Source: Dictyocoela muelleri
Lineage: Eukaryota > Microsporidia
Reading direction: 5' to 3'
NCBI GenBank assembly: GCA_016256075.1
Contig: SDVU01000367.1
Location: forward strand, 1 to 14,368
DNA: 14,368 nucleotides
Part shown: piece by piece, positions 1 to 8,900 of the stretch
Layout of the letters: each line of letters starts with the position of its first letter
Position numbering within the stretch: the stretch's first letter is position 1
The notes under the pieces: generated by a model
The model's input: the letters and a program-made list of their open reading frames with translations, nothing else
Databases searched by the model: none
Told to the model about the DNA's origin: nothing
Made by a program: the position numbers and the translations under genes

Positions 1-79
1 TACTAGATGATTTTTCATTAGTTTCATTTTGATCAATTGATTGATTTTTTAAAATTTCCGAATCTTTGGAGGCACGACA
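1..79 (-). repeat. 3' LTR of the Ty3/gypsy element (partial, cut by the window edge)
   Basis: Positions 1-77 repeat 4043-4119 exactly and in the same orientation. On the element's own strand the LTR begins next to a purine-rich tract at about 81-95. The outer part lies outside the window, so neither full length nor target duplication can be judged. Confidence 0.88.
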
Positions 80-1143
80 TTCTCCCCCTTCTTTAAATGG
101 CTTGAGGTTCTTTTTATTATGCCGAACGATACGATTATTTTCATCTACCCACACATTTCCTGTAGCATCATCTGTCTTAATTACCTTATATGGACCCAAA
201 TATCGATCTAAAATTTTATCCTGAACAATATTTCTGCGCAGAACTATATCTCCTTCATTAAATACAACATCTTTCCTTTTTTTGTTTTTCTTAATCATTT
301 CCTTTTCTTTAAATCTTTTTTCGTTTTCCTTACTGTGTTTTAGTTTATCAAAAAGATCACGTTTTTTGAAATCGAATATTGAATAACCATTTAGAATTTC
401 AAATGGACTTGCTTTCAATATCGAATGAAAACAGTAGTTAATATTGATTTCAATTTTTTTGGTTATTTGTCTTAACTGATGACCTTTGTAGATTCCCAAT
501 ATGTTTTTTATTGTGGAGTTAATACGCTCAGATATTCCGTTTGCGGTCGGGTTATAAGGCGAGGTTAATAGATGTTTTATATCATACTTCTTAATAAAAT
601 TATTAAAATCATTCGAAATATATTGCCGCCCTCTATCTGTTAGTATTTTCTTTGGAATTGTAAATTTTTTGAAATAGTTTGAGAAGCATCTTATTAATGA
701 ATTTGCTTTAATGTCGAAAGATAAGAAAACTTTTGTGAAACGGCTGTAAATATCAGTTATGGTAATGAGATAGAAATATTCATGATTAGTTTTTGTTTTG
801 AAATGTTTTGTTTTAACTGGACCTAATATATCAGAACTTATCATTTCGAAAGGTTTCGAAGAAAATATAAATCCTGTATGTTTTCTAAATTTTATTGGAT
901 TTTCTTTATTTTTTTGGCACTTCAGGCATTCTGATGTAATTTTTTCAATAATTCTTTTTAAATTTTTCGCATAAACATATTTATTAACTGTGTGATAAAG
1001 TCTTTTGGAGCCCGGATGTGCGAGGTCTTCGTGTAATTTCTTCATTAATTTTTTGATCAGACATTTTTCAATAACTAATTTGCCTTTTGAATATAGTATT
1101 TCTTCTTCATCTTGAGTAGATATGGCTATATTGTCTTGAACAT
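80..1143 (-). pseudogene. Ty3/gypsy integrase part
   Basis: This part would insert the element's cDNA into host DNA. The translation shows the three integrase modules in order. First is an N-terminal HHCC zinc finger (H-x4-H, then CLKC). Next is the catalytic core, with Asp in SSDILGP, Asp in LTDRG and Glu in NGISER; the last two are 35 residues apart, as in a D,D-35-E core. Last is a C-terminal GPY/F module (DRYLGPYKV). I see no chromodomain. The open frame appears to carry on into the LTR. It belongs to the fossil retroelement and lies directly downstream of RNase H. Confidence 0.92.
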
Positions 1144-1690
1144 TCAATTGCAAATCTTTTTTTTGGTTTTAAAATACTCGTGGTTCCAATAGCAAGGTCC
1201 GGTGTCTTGTTCAACATAGGTTATTCTTGAAATAGTATCCGCCATTTCATTATTTTTTCCAGGTATTCTTTCAATGACGTAATCAAATTCTTCCAATAGA
1301 ATTTTCCACCGTTGTACTCTTTTAGATAAATCTGTGTTAAATAGAAGATTTCTGTTGTCTGTGTATATCACTATTTTACTTGATAAAATATAGTCTCTAA
1401 AAAACTCTAAGGATTTTATTATACCAAGTGCTTCTTTTTCCATCGTAGTGTATCTTGATTCGGTTTCTGTAAATTTATGGCTGTAAAACCCAACTATGTG
1501 ATTGTTTTGTTTTAAAATTGATCCAATCGCTCTATCTGATGCATCGGTTTCAAGTTGAAATTCTTTGTTCAAATCTGGATATTTTAAAATTGGTTTTGCT
1601 TTTATAATTTCTAATATTTTTTTTACTTTAATTTCATGTTTGTCTGTCCAGGCTAATTTTAATCCTTTTCGGAGCATATCGGTTAACAAT
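1144..1690 (-). pseudogene. Ty3/gypsy RNase H part
   Basis: This part would degrade the RNA strand of the RNA-DNA hybrid during reverse transcription. The N-terminal stretch (KPILKYPDLNKEFQLETDAS) is the connection into RNase H typical of Ty3/gypsy polyproteins. It is followed by IVGFYSHKF, the TTMEKEALGII segment with the second acidic residue, and VIYTDNRNLLF with the third. The end, with VERIPGKNNEMADTISR, matches the family's usual RNase H end before integrase. It is part of the fossil retroelement. Confidence 0.93.
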
Positions 1691-2655
1691 AACGTTTTTT
1701 CGCTGAAATTAGGTATAAAGTTTTTGAAATAATTTAGAAATCCTAAGATTCTCTGAACACCTTTAATTTTTTTTGGTTTTTTGATATTAAAATTTTTGAT
1801 GTGTGACCAATCAGGCGATATACCAGATGAAGAAACAACGTGTCCGAGAAACCTTATTTCATTACTAAAAAATTCACTTTTTTACACATTAATCTTAATA
1901 TTGTTGTTATTTATAATTGATAATATATGAATAAGATGCAATTTGTGTTGAACTATATCTTCTGAATGTACGATTATGTCATCCAAATACTCTTTAACGA
2001 AATCAATGCCCCGAAACAAAATATCTATCGCCCTTTGAAATGTTTTAAGGGCGTTCGTCAGCCCGAATGGCATGCGCAACCATTCAAATTTATCATTCTC
2101 GAGTACAAAGGCAGTATACTTAACGCCTTTTGGCTCCACTTCAATTTGATAATAGCCCGATTTCAAGTCCAATTTCGAAAAAACTTTAAAATTTCTTAGT
2201 TATATTAACAGATTTCATATTTTTGGAAAGATAAAAGGTATAGGCGCTGTAATTTTATTATGCTTCCGGTAATCGATAACTAATCTTATATCCCCGTTTT
2301 TCTTTAAAATTGGAAATGTGTGAGATGAATATGGGGAGTTGCTTTTTTGTATAATTTTATCATTTATTAAATCTTGTATTAATTTAGAGAGTTTATCTTT
2401 ATATGCCAATGGTATTCTAAATGGGTTAGATAGTATTATTTGGTTTTCTTTTAATGAAATTTCATGGAAAACACCTGGTACTAATCCTATATTTTTGACT
2501 TGGTTTATGTTATGTTTGAGTAAGTTCATGCAATCATTAGGAAGTTTTTTGACTAGTTGACAATAAATTTTGGTTTTATTCATTAATTTTTCTTCAACAT
2601 TATCTATGTATTCATCATCAGATAATTGATACTCCAGACCATTTAATTCGATGAT
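1690..2655 (-). pseudogene. Ty3/gypsy reverse transcriptase part
   Basis: This is the polymerase part of the retroelement. Visible blocks are the fingers segment (GDIRLVIDYRKHNKIT), the palm block MDLKSGYYQIEVEP carrying the first catalytic Asp, the RMPFGLTNALKTFQRAID block, and the YLDDIIVHSED catalytic motif (the Y-x-D-D box). The order and spacing are those of Ty3/gypsy polymerases. It lies between the protease and RNase H parts and belongs to the fossil element. Confidence 0.94.
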
Positions 2656-3002
2656 CATGTTTTCAAATCGATTTTGGCTTTGTTTTCAAATAAAAACTCC
2701 ATGCCTAAAATTATCTCCGGCTCCATATTTGATAAAATCTTAGCTCTCACTGTATATAGTTGTGATTTATCGTTTTCAAAGTTAAAATTAACAGAAGCTT
2801 CTTTTGATGATACGACAAGGGAACCATTGACTAAACCTGCTTTAATGGGGTTGTTATTTTCAGTTTTTAAATTATGTTTTACCACTAACTTTTCACTGAT
2901 GTAATTGTAAGACGAACCAGAATCTAGTATTGCGAGATATCTATTGTTATTAATGTTTGTTTTCAATTTTAGGATGCTAGGATGCTTGTTAACAGACCTC
3001 AT
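2655..3002 (-). pseudogene. Ty3/gypsy aspartic protease part
   Basis: A retropepsin-like part that would process the polyprotein. The flap-side motif LAILDSGSSYNYIS contains the D-S/T-G catalytic triad, and the C-terminal IILGMEFLFENKAKID matches the conserved ILG-x-x-F segment of retroviral-type proteases. It sits between gag and reverse transcriptase, as in other Ty3/gypsy elements. Confidence 0.88.
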
Positions 3003-3004
3003 TA

Positions 3005-3994
3005 TTAAATTTTTGTTTTGATGCTGCCTTTGTTAAGCCTGAAATTGTTCTTTTTTTTCTTGAGGTAGCGACATTCATAAGTAAAGTGATTGCAACTACC
3101 ATGATGTTCACATTGTTTTCTACCTTTTTCAGGTTTTTTATTTAGATTGTCTTGTTTTCCTATGAAATATTCATTATCAAAACGACCCAACTGCTCAATC
3201 AAAGTTTCTTCGGTGCAGTGGTTCATGTTGTATATTTCATTTATTGTTTGCACATTAAGTCGTGACATTTCGAGTTGTGTTCTTTTCGTGAGTCCGCGGT
3301 AGAAGGTTTCTTTGATCTTTGTCAATCTTTGCTCATCTGACCAGTTCATACAAATTTGTAACTTCTCACAAACATTTGTAATTTCATTGCTGTAATCCTT
3401 AATAGTAAGGAAATCGTCTTGGTGGATATTGGAAAGGATGTTCGGATATCGGAGATAATGGTTTCTTGGATATATTTTTTGAAAAGTTATTGTTAAAAGA
3501 TTCATAACAGTAAATTCATTTTCAACCAATTCGTAGTACTTGTTGTCAATTGCAGATTTTAAAACTTCGAATGCAGTTGTTTCATCTCAGTTAGCTTGTT
3601 TGACTACTTGTAGAAATTCATTCTTCCATGCAAACAGGTCTTGCCTTTCAATATCTTGTAACATTGTAAAACTTCGTTTGACAGTAATTGTGGTGTTTGC
3701 GGGAGTATGAGAAAATTCAATTCGCTGCGGTGTAAAGTATTCATCATAATCTTTGTTTATTGAGTCTTTTCTTGTTGAATTAAACTTGAAAGACTCCGGA
3801 GAAATCCGTCCAAATAACAAAAGCTGATTATAAAGAGATTTATTTAAATTAATTCGTTTATTTAAGGTGTTGGCCGGAGCCGAATAGAATAAGTTGTGAC
3901 TCAGCTGGTTCCTGTGCCTGTAATTGTGATTGGCGTTTTGAAGGTTTGTTTGGTGTTGTCTGTTGCTCCTTCGGTGGTTCATGGGGGTTGTCAT
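3005..3994 (-). pseudogene. Ty3/gypsy gag part (capsid and zinc knuckle)
   Basis: This is the structural part of the retroelement. The upstream end is basic and rich in Asn, His and Arg. The middle contains a gag-like helical segment (with LTIKDYSNEITNVCEKL), and the downstream end carries a nucleocapsid-like zinc knuckle, CEHHGSCNHFTYEC, in which Cys and His spacing is of C-x2-H-x5-H-x4-C type, followed by a basic KKKKNNF tail. It begins about 50 bp inside the visible 5' LTR piece. The gag identity rests on position and the knuckle, because gag proteins are poorly conserved. Confidence 0.82.
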
Positions 3995-4042
3995 GATGTT
4001 TGTATTTATAGTTTTGATTTTCTAGAAATTTCCAAAGGAAAT

Positions 4043-4119
4043 TACTAGATGATTTTTCATTAGTTTCATTTTGATCAATTGATTGATTTTTTAAAATTTC
4101 CGAATCTTTGGAGGCACGA
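4043..4119 (-). repeat. 5' LTR of the Ty3/gypsy element (outer part)
   Basis: Identical over 77 bp to positions 1-77. The gag-side boundary of this LTR cannot be set, because the matching part of the other LTR is outside the window. Confidence 0.88.
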
Positions 4120-4470
4120 AAATATAAAAAAACTGTAACTCATAAAATTATCAAAAATAATGCAATTAAAACAAACTTTTTGGTTTAAAATTTCAAAATA
4201 TATCTCAATTTCATACAAATTAAAATCATTAAAATTATTGACACACACTTTTTTTCATTAATTTTAATCTTCTTTTTAATCTTAGGCCATCATTTTTTAT
4301 CTTTAATTCTTAAAAAAAATCAATAATAAAAAATTTGGCCTTGTAATAAAAAAATTACGTTCAATATGTCATTACAATTTTTCAAGATAAAGATCATGAC
4401 AATGATAAATTTTATAATTTTACATAAACATCCTAAACTCTAATAGACTTATTATCATATTTCTAGAGTC
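4120..4470. other. AT-rich spacer without recognisable features
   Basis: Between the gypsy element and the MULE. I see only homopolymer-rich AT sequence and no open frame of note. Confidence 0.6.
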
Positions 4471-4480
4471 TGTCTCAATA

Positions 4481-4507
4481 GTGTAAAGTCCCGTTAGTGT
4501 AAAAAAA
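4481..4507 (+). repeat. MULE left terminal inverted repeat
   Basis: 27 bp, a perfect inverted match to 6299-6325. The 16-bp spacing of the two TTAGTGTAAA-like words gives the terminus an internal direct repeat. Confidence 0.9.
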
Positions 4508-4543
4508 ATATTAAATCCCTCTAAATTTTAAAAAATATTTTTC

Positions 4544-6241
4544 TCAAAGCATGTAAAAATAGTAAGGCCTTATAATATTTAATTTAATTGCTCTTCTCAG
4601 TCCATTTATCAACTCTTCAAGTGTTATTAATTGATTATTGTAATTGTTGTTCAAGGTTTAAATTTTTTTATCTTTAAGGATATGAAGTTTTTTCTTTGGT
4701 TTATTAGGTTCACCCTGTATTAGACGTAGAAATTCTAAGGAATTAGAAAATATAAGGTTTTAGAGCTTCTCAACAACTTCATAAAAGTTGGAATGTAATT
4801 TATTCAAAGAACGATTAATCTTTGTTGCATACTTCTAGCATTATTATTTGTTTGTCCTCGCAACAAACTATTTTGTGACCAGACTTGACGACTACACATC
4901 TGATTTATATTAAAAATCATACTCTTTCAACATAATCTTAAAATGCCTAAACTTTCCACGAATTATTAATTAACATACTTTTACCATAAACAATTCTCCA
5001 TCGATATTTCTTTCAAGGATAAATGGTTATCAATTCAACACATTTTCTAAAATTATAGTCAATATTAAACTTTTCAAAACCTAAACTGTCATTTTTCTTC
5101 AGATTGGTTTTTAAAAATGAAAATTATCTCTATATAGCTGCAGATGGGGAACCCGATCTAATTGCATTAAAGATGCATATTCAAAATCAATTTGAATTAT
5201 ACAAGGATTAAAGTTTGTCAGTGAGGCCAAACATAACTCTTATAATTTTCTAAATAAATAATTAGAGCACTCTTCAGTTTTATGCTCAAGAAAGAAAGAA
5301 ATAAGAGGAAAAAATTGTCTATTAAATTCACCAGGAATCGTATAATTTTTAATATATTCATGTGGAGAAGATTTAAATATACCGAAAATATTATATTAAA
5401 TGTTCTTTGAGAAGAGAATCTTGAATAAGGTAGATATCAACTAAAATAAAAATTGAATTCAATCCTACAATGATTCAAAAGCAGTTTAGCAGAGTTAGGT
5501 ATGTCAAAAGATCTTTCCATAGATATTCATTAAGTAAAAATGTTGATTTAAAATAATATTCTTGTTATTTCGTTGAATCATACATTTTTTGTGTGCAAGA
5601 AGGAAAAAATGGTAAAATCTCTGTAATTGACTCGTTTTTGGGGGAGGCAAATTTTTTTATAAAAAAAATAAAATTGTAAGGTGAATTAAATGCAATTAAA
5701 AATAAAATTAATTTGGCCTTGTCTTTTGTAATTTGAAATTTTACTTTATTTAGAAAAGGTTCAAATTGTCTTTAAGATCAAGCAATCGAATATTTAAAAA
5801 ACACAAGATTGCTTGATCTTAAAGACAAATTGACCCTCTTCTGAATAAAATACGATTTTAAATTACAAAAGACAAGGCCAAATAAATTTTATTTTTAATT
5901 GCATTTAATTCTCCTTACAATTTTATTTTTTTTTATCAAAAAATTTGCCTCCCCCAAAAAGAGTCAATTATCCTAGTGTATATATAAAATTCTCGATGCA
6001 ATTTGAAATGATGATGTTGCAGTTTCAGGAGGATTTTCTCAATCAATTCTTTTATAATGGCGAAAAAATTGTGCTTTATAAACCTTTGATACATTGATGA
6101 ATGTTCTTCTTTTAATTAAAACCTCACCGGTTGGATAAAAACAAGCAAATACATTGCATGTATTCACACTAAAACGTAAGTAAGATTTCCCATCATTCAA
6201 AGCCCAGGTGAAACGGTATTGTGAAGGTTAATACGGGGCAT
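4544..6241 (-). pseudogene. MULE transposase pseudogene with N-terminal FLYWCH-like zinc finger
   Basis: Seen only as blocks in changing frames on the minus strand. At 6084-6227 is a FLYWCH-like finger (YRFTWALNDGKSYLRFSV, then NTCN and PTGEVLIKR); an expected zinc Cys is replaced by Phe in LRFS, and one zinc His is missing. At 5124-5368 a stretch carries the MULE core, HEYIKNYTIPG, FFPLISFFLEHKTEEC and IIQIDFEYASLMQLD, whose DFE box holds a catalytic Asp, then NFHF. At about 4824-4857 is the TNNNARSM block (TNN signature), then LHSNFYEVVEKL, EPNKPKKK and a C-terminal LEELINGLRR. A likely start is the ATG at 6241. There are several in-frame stops (one just before ELCLASLTNF) and frame changes. 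Subtracting the inserted MITE leaves room for about 450 codons, fitting a compact MULE transposase. Confidence 0.82.
5624..5970. mobile_element. 347-bp hairpin MITE inserted in the MULE transposase
   Basis: Two arms of 164 bp each (5624-5787 and 5807-5970) are near-perfect inverted copies separated by a 19-bp loop. The termini read TAATTGACTC and GAGTCAATTA. The outermost TA at each end behaves as a 2-bp target duplication: if the segment and one TA are left out, the minus-strand frame ending EFYIYTRI runs straight into QRFYHFFLLAHKK without a frame change. It encodes nothing. The TA duplication points to mobilisation by a Tc1/mariner-type transposase, not by the MULE it sits in; that is inference. 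Confidence 0.88.
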
Positions 6242-6298
6242 TGCTATTTCGCCCCTTCTCTATGGCCAAAAATTGCTTTGCATTTTTAGTGGCTAAAA

Positions 6299-6325
6299 TT
6301 TTTTTACACTAACGGGACTTTACAC
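6299..6325 (-). repeat. MULE right terminal inverted repeat
   Basis: The exact reverse complement of 4481-4507. Confidence 0.9.
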
Positions 6326-6423
6326 TAACATGACATAAGGATATTTTAATCATATTAATAAAATATTTCAATATGAATAAAGTTTATATTTGATGTTTTG
6401 ACTAATATTTTTTTTTATTAAAT

Positions 6424-6556
6424 TTGAATTGTAAAATTTGCGGTGATTCATCGTTATGTAGAAGTGTGTTTTTTGTAAATATTGAATTATTATTATATTT
6501 AAATGAACAAGCCTACACAAAAACGATGAATATACTACAAATAATCACAATTGTTT
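6424..6556. repeat. Imperfect foldback of about 130 bp
   Basis: The left part (with ATTCATCGTTATGTAG at 6446) and the right part (with CTACACAAAAACGATGAAT ending at 6531) are imperfect inverted copies. The similarity extends outwards to ATTGT and ACAAT at the ends. It is non-coding and probably a small decayed MITE. Confidence 0.5.
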
Positions 6557-6660
6557 GTTTTTTCTATCATAATTACAATTGAAAATGTTATGATGCAAAT
6601 TTTTTTTATTATAAATTTAAATTATTAATTAATATGGGTTTATTTTTTTGCGAAAAAAAA

Positions 6661-6785
6661 CGGACAGCGGTCTAATGAAAAAAGCCAGATATTTTGCATG
6701 TAAAACCGGATATTTTGCAAAAAACTTGGATATTTTGTGTTTTTTACTGAAAAAATGAAAAAACCGATATTTCTCCGGGCCCTAG
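6661..6785 (-). repeat. Possible orphan hAT-type transposon end with subterminal repeats
   Basis: On the minus strand this begins CTAGGGCCCGG, which resembles a hAT terminus (TAGGG-type), and then repeats an AAATATCCGG-like word. The plus-strand copies are at 6685-6698, 6706-6719, 6726-6739 and a shorter one at 6764-6772; the first three are 20-21 bp apart. Clustered subterminal repeats are typical hAT transposase-binding sites. No partner end or hAT transposase is seen in the window, so this is a tentative call. Confidence 0.35.
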
Positions 6786-6838
6786 TAATTATAATTATAA
6801 AAAAATATTTTAATATCTGAATCATTACAGGAGTTTAT

Positions 6839-7132
6839 ATAGTTATAGACTCATTTTTACAAAGTTATAGCCCCATTTTTACAAAGTTATAGCCCCGTTT
6901 TTACAAAGTTATAGCCCCATTTTTACAAAGTTATAGCCCCATTTTTACAAAGTTATAGCCCCATTTTTTCAAAGTTATAGATGCATTTTTTTCAAAGTTA
7001 TAGATGTATTTATTTCAGACTTATAGACACATTTATTTCAGACTTATAGACACATTTATTTCAGATTTATAGACACATTTATGTCAGACTAATCGACGCA
7101 TTTATGTCAGACTAATCGACGCATTTTGCCAG
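6839..7132 (+). repeat. Satellite A, 22-23 bp tandem array
   Basis: About thirteen tandem units. The first several are of the type ACAAAGTTATAGCCCCATTT (22 bp with the trailing Ts). They shift to a version with TTTCAGACTTATAGACAC and finally to GTCAGACTAATCGACGC. The change is graded along the array, with the most uniform copies at the outer (left) end. Confidence 0.93.
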
Positions 7133-7164
7133 AATTATATAGATGATCTTCAAAAATTCTCATC

Positions 7165-7585
7165 TATAAAAAAAATTTTAACCCCTATTTTAACCCCTAT
7201 TCAAACACCAATTTTAATCCATATTTTTTAACCTTAACCTATTTTACTAACTCTTTTATAACCCTTGTTTTTTAAATTTATTTTTAAACCCTTATTTTAA
7301 ATACTTATTTTTAAACCCTTGTTTTTTAACCTTTATTTTTAACACTTATTTTTTGACACTTATTTTTTAACCTTATTTTTTAACCTTATTTTTTGACACT
7401 TATTTTTTAACCTTATTTTTAACATAATTTTTTTAACACAAATTTTTTAACCCTTATTGCTAAACCCTAATTTTAAAACCTTATTTTTCAACTTTATTTT
7501 TTTAACTTTATTTTAATACATAATTTTTTTAACCCTTATTTTTTAACCATTTTTTTAATCAATAATTTTAAACCCATATTTTTTA
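7165..7585 (+). repeat. Satellite B, C-strand array (AACCCTTATTTTT-like)
   Basis: A degenerate array of about 12-14 bp units of the type TTTTTAACCCTTA, superficially telomere-like (CCCTTA). No open frame. The same unit appears as its reverse complement in the next block. Confidence 0.88.
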
Positions 7586-7599
7586 GCCTTTAAAAGGGA

Positions 7600-7905
7600 G
7601 TTATAAAAGTTAAAAAATGGGGTAGAAATAATGGTTAAAAAGAAGGGGGAAAATAATTGTTAAAAATAAGAATTAAAAAATAAGGATTAAAAAAAATAAG
7701 GGGTATAAAATAAGAGTTAAAAAATGAAGGTTAAAAATTAAGATTTAAAAAATAGTGGTATAAGATATTGGTTAAAAATAAGGTGTAGGTTAAAAAATAA
7801 GGGGTAAAAATTAAATTTTAAAAATAAGGGTTAAAAATAAGGGTTAAAAATAAGGGTTAAAAATAAGGGTTAAAAATAAGGGTTAAAAATAAGGGTTAAA
7901 AATAA
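7600..7905 (-). repeat. Satellite B', inverted array (TTAAAAATAAGGG)
   Basis: The reverse complement of satellite B. The last part, 7818-7895, consists of six exact copies of the 13-bp unit TTAAAAATAAGGG plus a partial seventh to 7905. The part nearer the centre is degenerate. Confidence 0.92.
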
Positions 7906-7944
7906 TTAATCGATGCAAATTTTGCGGATAATCAATAAATCCGG

Positions 7945-8265
7945 CAAATGGGGTTATAAGTCTGAAAAAAAAGGATTTATAACTTTGTAAAAGGGTGTTT
8001 ATAACTTTGAAAAAAGGGGGTTTATAACTATGAAAAAAAGGGTTTATAACTATGAAAAAAAGGGGGTATAACTTGAAAAACAGGGTTTATAACTTTGAAA
8101 AAAAATGTTTATAACTTTATAAAAATGGCTTTAAACTTTGAAAAAAGAGTTTATAATTTTGAAAAAAGGGTTATAACTTTGGTAAAGCCTGTATAACTGT
8201 GAAAAAATGGGTTGATTATATCTAAAAAATAAGTCTATAATTATGAAAAACCCTGTAAATTAGAA
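7945..8265 (-). repeat. Satellite A', inverted array (TTATAACTTTGAAAAAAGGG)
   Basis: Tandem units of about 22 bp that are the reverse complement of satellite A. The innermost unit (ATAAGTCTGAAA) is the reverse complement of the TTTCAGACTTAT variant, which is also the inner variant in the left arm. The order of variants is therefore mirrored. Confidence 0.88.
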
Positions 8266-8269
8266 AAAA

Positions 8270-8900
8270 ATTATTCGATGGCGAATTGTTTTTTCTTTTT
8301 TTTTTTGGGGGGGGGTGCCTTTAATTTAAATACAAAAAAAATATAAAAAAACTTGGTGAAGAATTTCGAATGGGGGCACTGTATATTTAATAAGCTAAAT
8401 ATATAATAAAAGCAGAACTAGAATACATAATAACCGATTTTTGACTGGCCGTATTTAACGCATTTAAGAGGGTATAAATAAATTTCATTTTATCTAGTTG
8501 CCATTTTAATTTCGTACGGATTATTTTTCAATTAATGAACAAGGGAAAGATATTACAAAAATATAAAAGTAACAATGATTTAAATAAATATGTTAAGTTC
8601 CTATTGATATTGGCAAGTTACCAAGTGAATTATTAAATGATGAAAATAATAAATACATGAATATATAAAATTAATATATTGAAATTACAAAATATTTTAT
8701 GCAAATATTTTTACAAAACGGATACAATATAGGAATAAAAGAGTTGGTGTTTTGATCAGTGAATAAAGAATGCTAATTGACGTGCCTATAACAACTATCA
8801 CTTATGCATTTATCATAAGTAATAAACTCCGTGATTAAAATGAAAAGACACCTATTAGAGTACTTACCTGATTATGGACAAGAAAAAAAAGATGAGGACA
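8270..8900. other. AT-rich stretch with homopolymer runs and two tiny ORFs
   Basis: Contains a T run followed by a G run near 8295-8316. It also holds two short plus-strand frames: 8535-8636 (33 residues, starting MNKGKILQKYK) and 8840-8911 (23 residues, starting MKRHLLEYLPDYG and ending in an acidic EKKDEDNEN tail). Neither resembles a family I know, and both may be chance. No other feature is seen. Confidence 0.4.

Larger units (their letters stand above)
1..4119 (-). mobile_element. Ty3/gypsy LTR retrotransposon, broken, cut by the window's left edge
   Basis: A minus-strand LTR retrotransposon with recognisable gag, aspartic protease, reverse transcriptase, RNase H and integrase parts. 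Integrase lies downstream of RNase H, which is the Ty3/gypsy order. The same 77 bp occur at 1-77 and 4043-4119 without a difference. These are the visible pieces of the two LTRs, and the left-hand (3') LTR continues beyond the window. A purine-rich tract on the minus strand (complement of about 81-95) lies just inside the 3' LTR, as expected for a polypurine tract. The reading frames are interrupted roughly four to five times, so it is a fossil, although the identical LTR pieces suggest it inserted recently. No envelope-like part is seen. Confidence 0.93.
4481..6325 (-). mobile_element. Mutator-like (MULE) DNA transposon with terminal inverted repeats
   Basis: The two ends are inverted copies of one another over 27 bp: 4481-4507 reads GTGTAAAGTCCCGTTAGTGT followed by A7, and 6299-6325 is its exact reverse complement. 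The terminal repeat itself contains the word TTAGTGTAAA twice if the flanking T and A are counted. Inside lies a decayed minus-strand MULE transposase. Both ends are bordered by TA, but I find no 8-10 bp target duplication, which MULEs usually make. The element was later interrupted by a hairpin MITE at 5624-5970; without the MITE it would be about 1.5 kb. The FLYWCH and DFE blocks in the transposase support the MULE family over Tc1/mariner. Confidence 0.85.

Noticed and set aside
1966-2904. Plus-strand open frames across the gypsy region (1966-2199, 2339-2560, 2674-2904)
   Set aside because: They lie opposite clear protease and reverse transcriptase coding sequence and have no family motifs; they are shadows.
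4328-4345. Fragment of the 5624-5970 MITE (shared ATTTGGCCTTGT)
   Set aside because: Only about a dozen bases match and the neighbouring sequence does not; probably chance.
4481-6325. Tc1/mariner element on the basis of TA next to both ends
   Set aside because: The transposase blocks (FLYWCH-like finger, DFE box, TNNNARSM) are MULE-like, and TA is common in AT-rich DNA.
6640-6825. Minus-strand 61-residue frame
   Set aside because: It runs through the subterminal repeat cluster and is low-complexity (FFIIIITRARR); a chance frame.
7165-7905. Interstitial telomere (TTAGGG-type)
   Set aside because: The unit is 12-14 bp with long A/T spacers, and the orientation (C-strand first, then G-strand) is not that of a head-to-head telomere fusion.
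8295-8320. tRNA or structured RNA near the T/G run
   Set aside because: No cloverleaf or T-loop consensus; just adjoining homopolymers.
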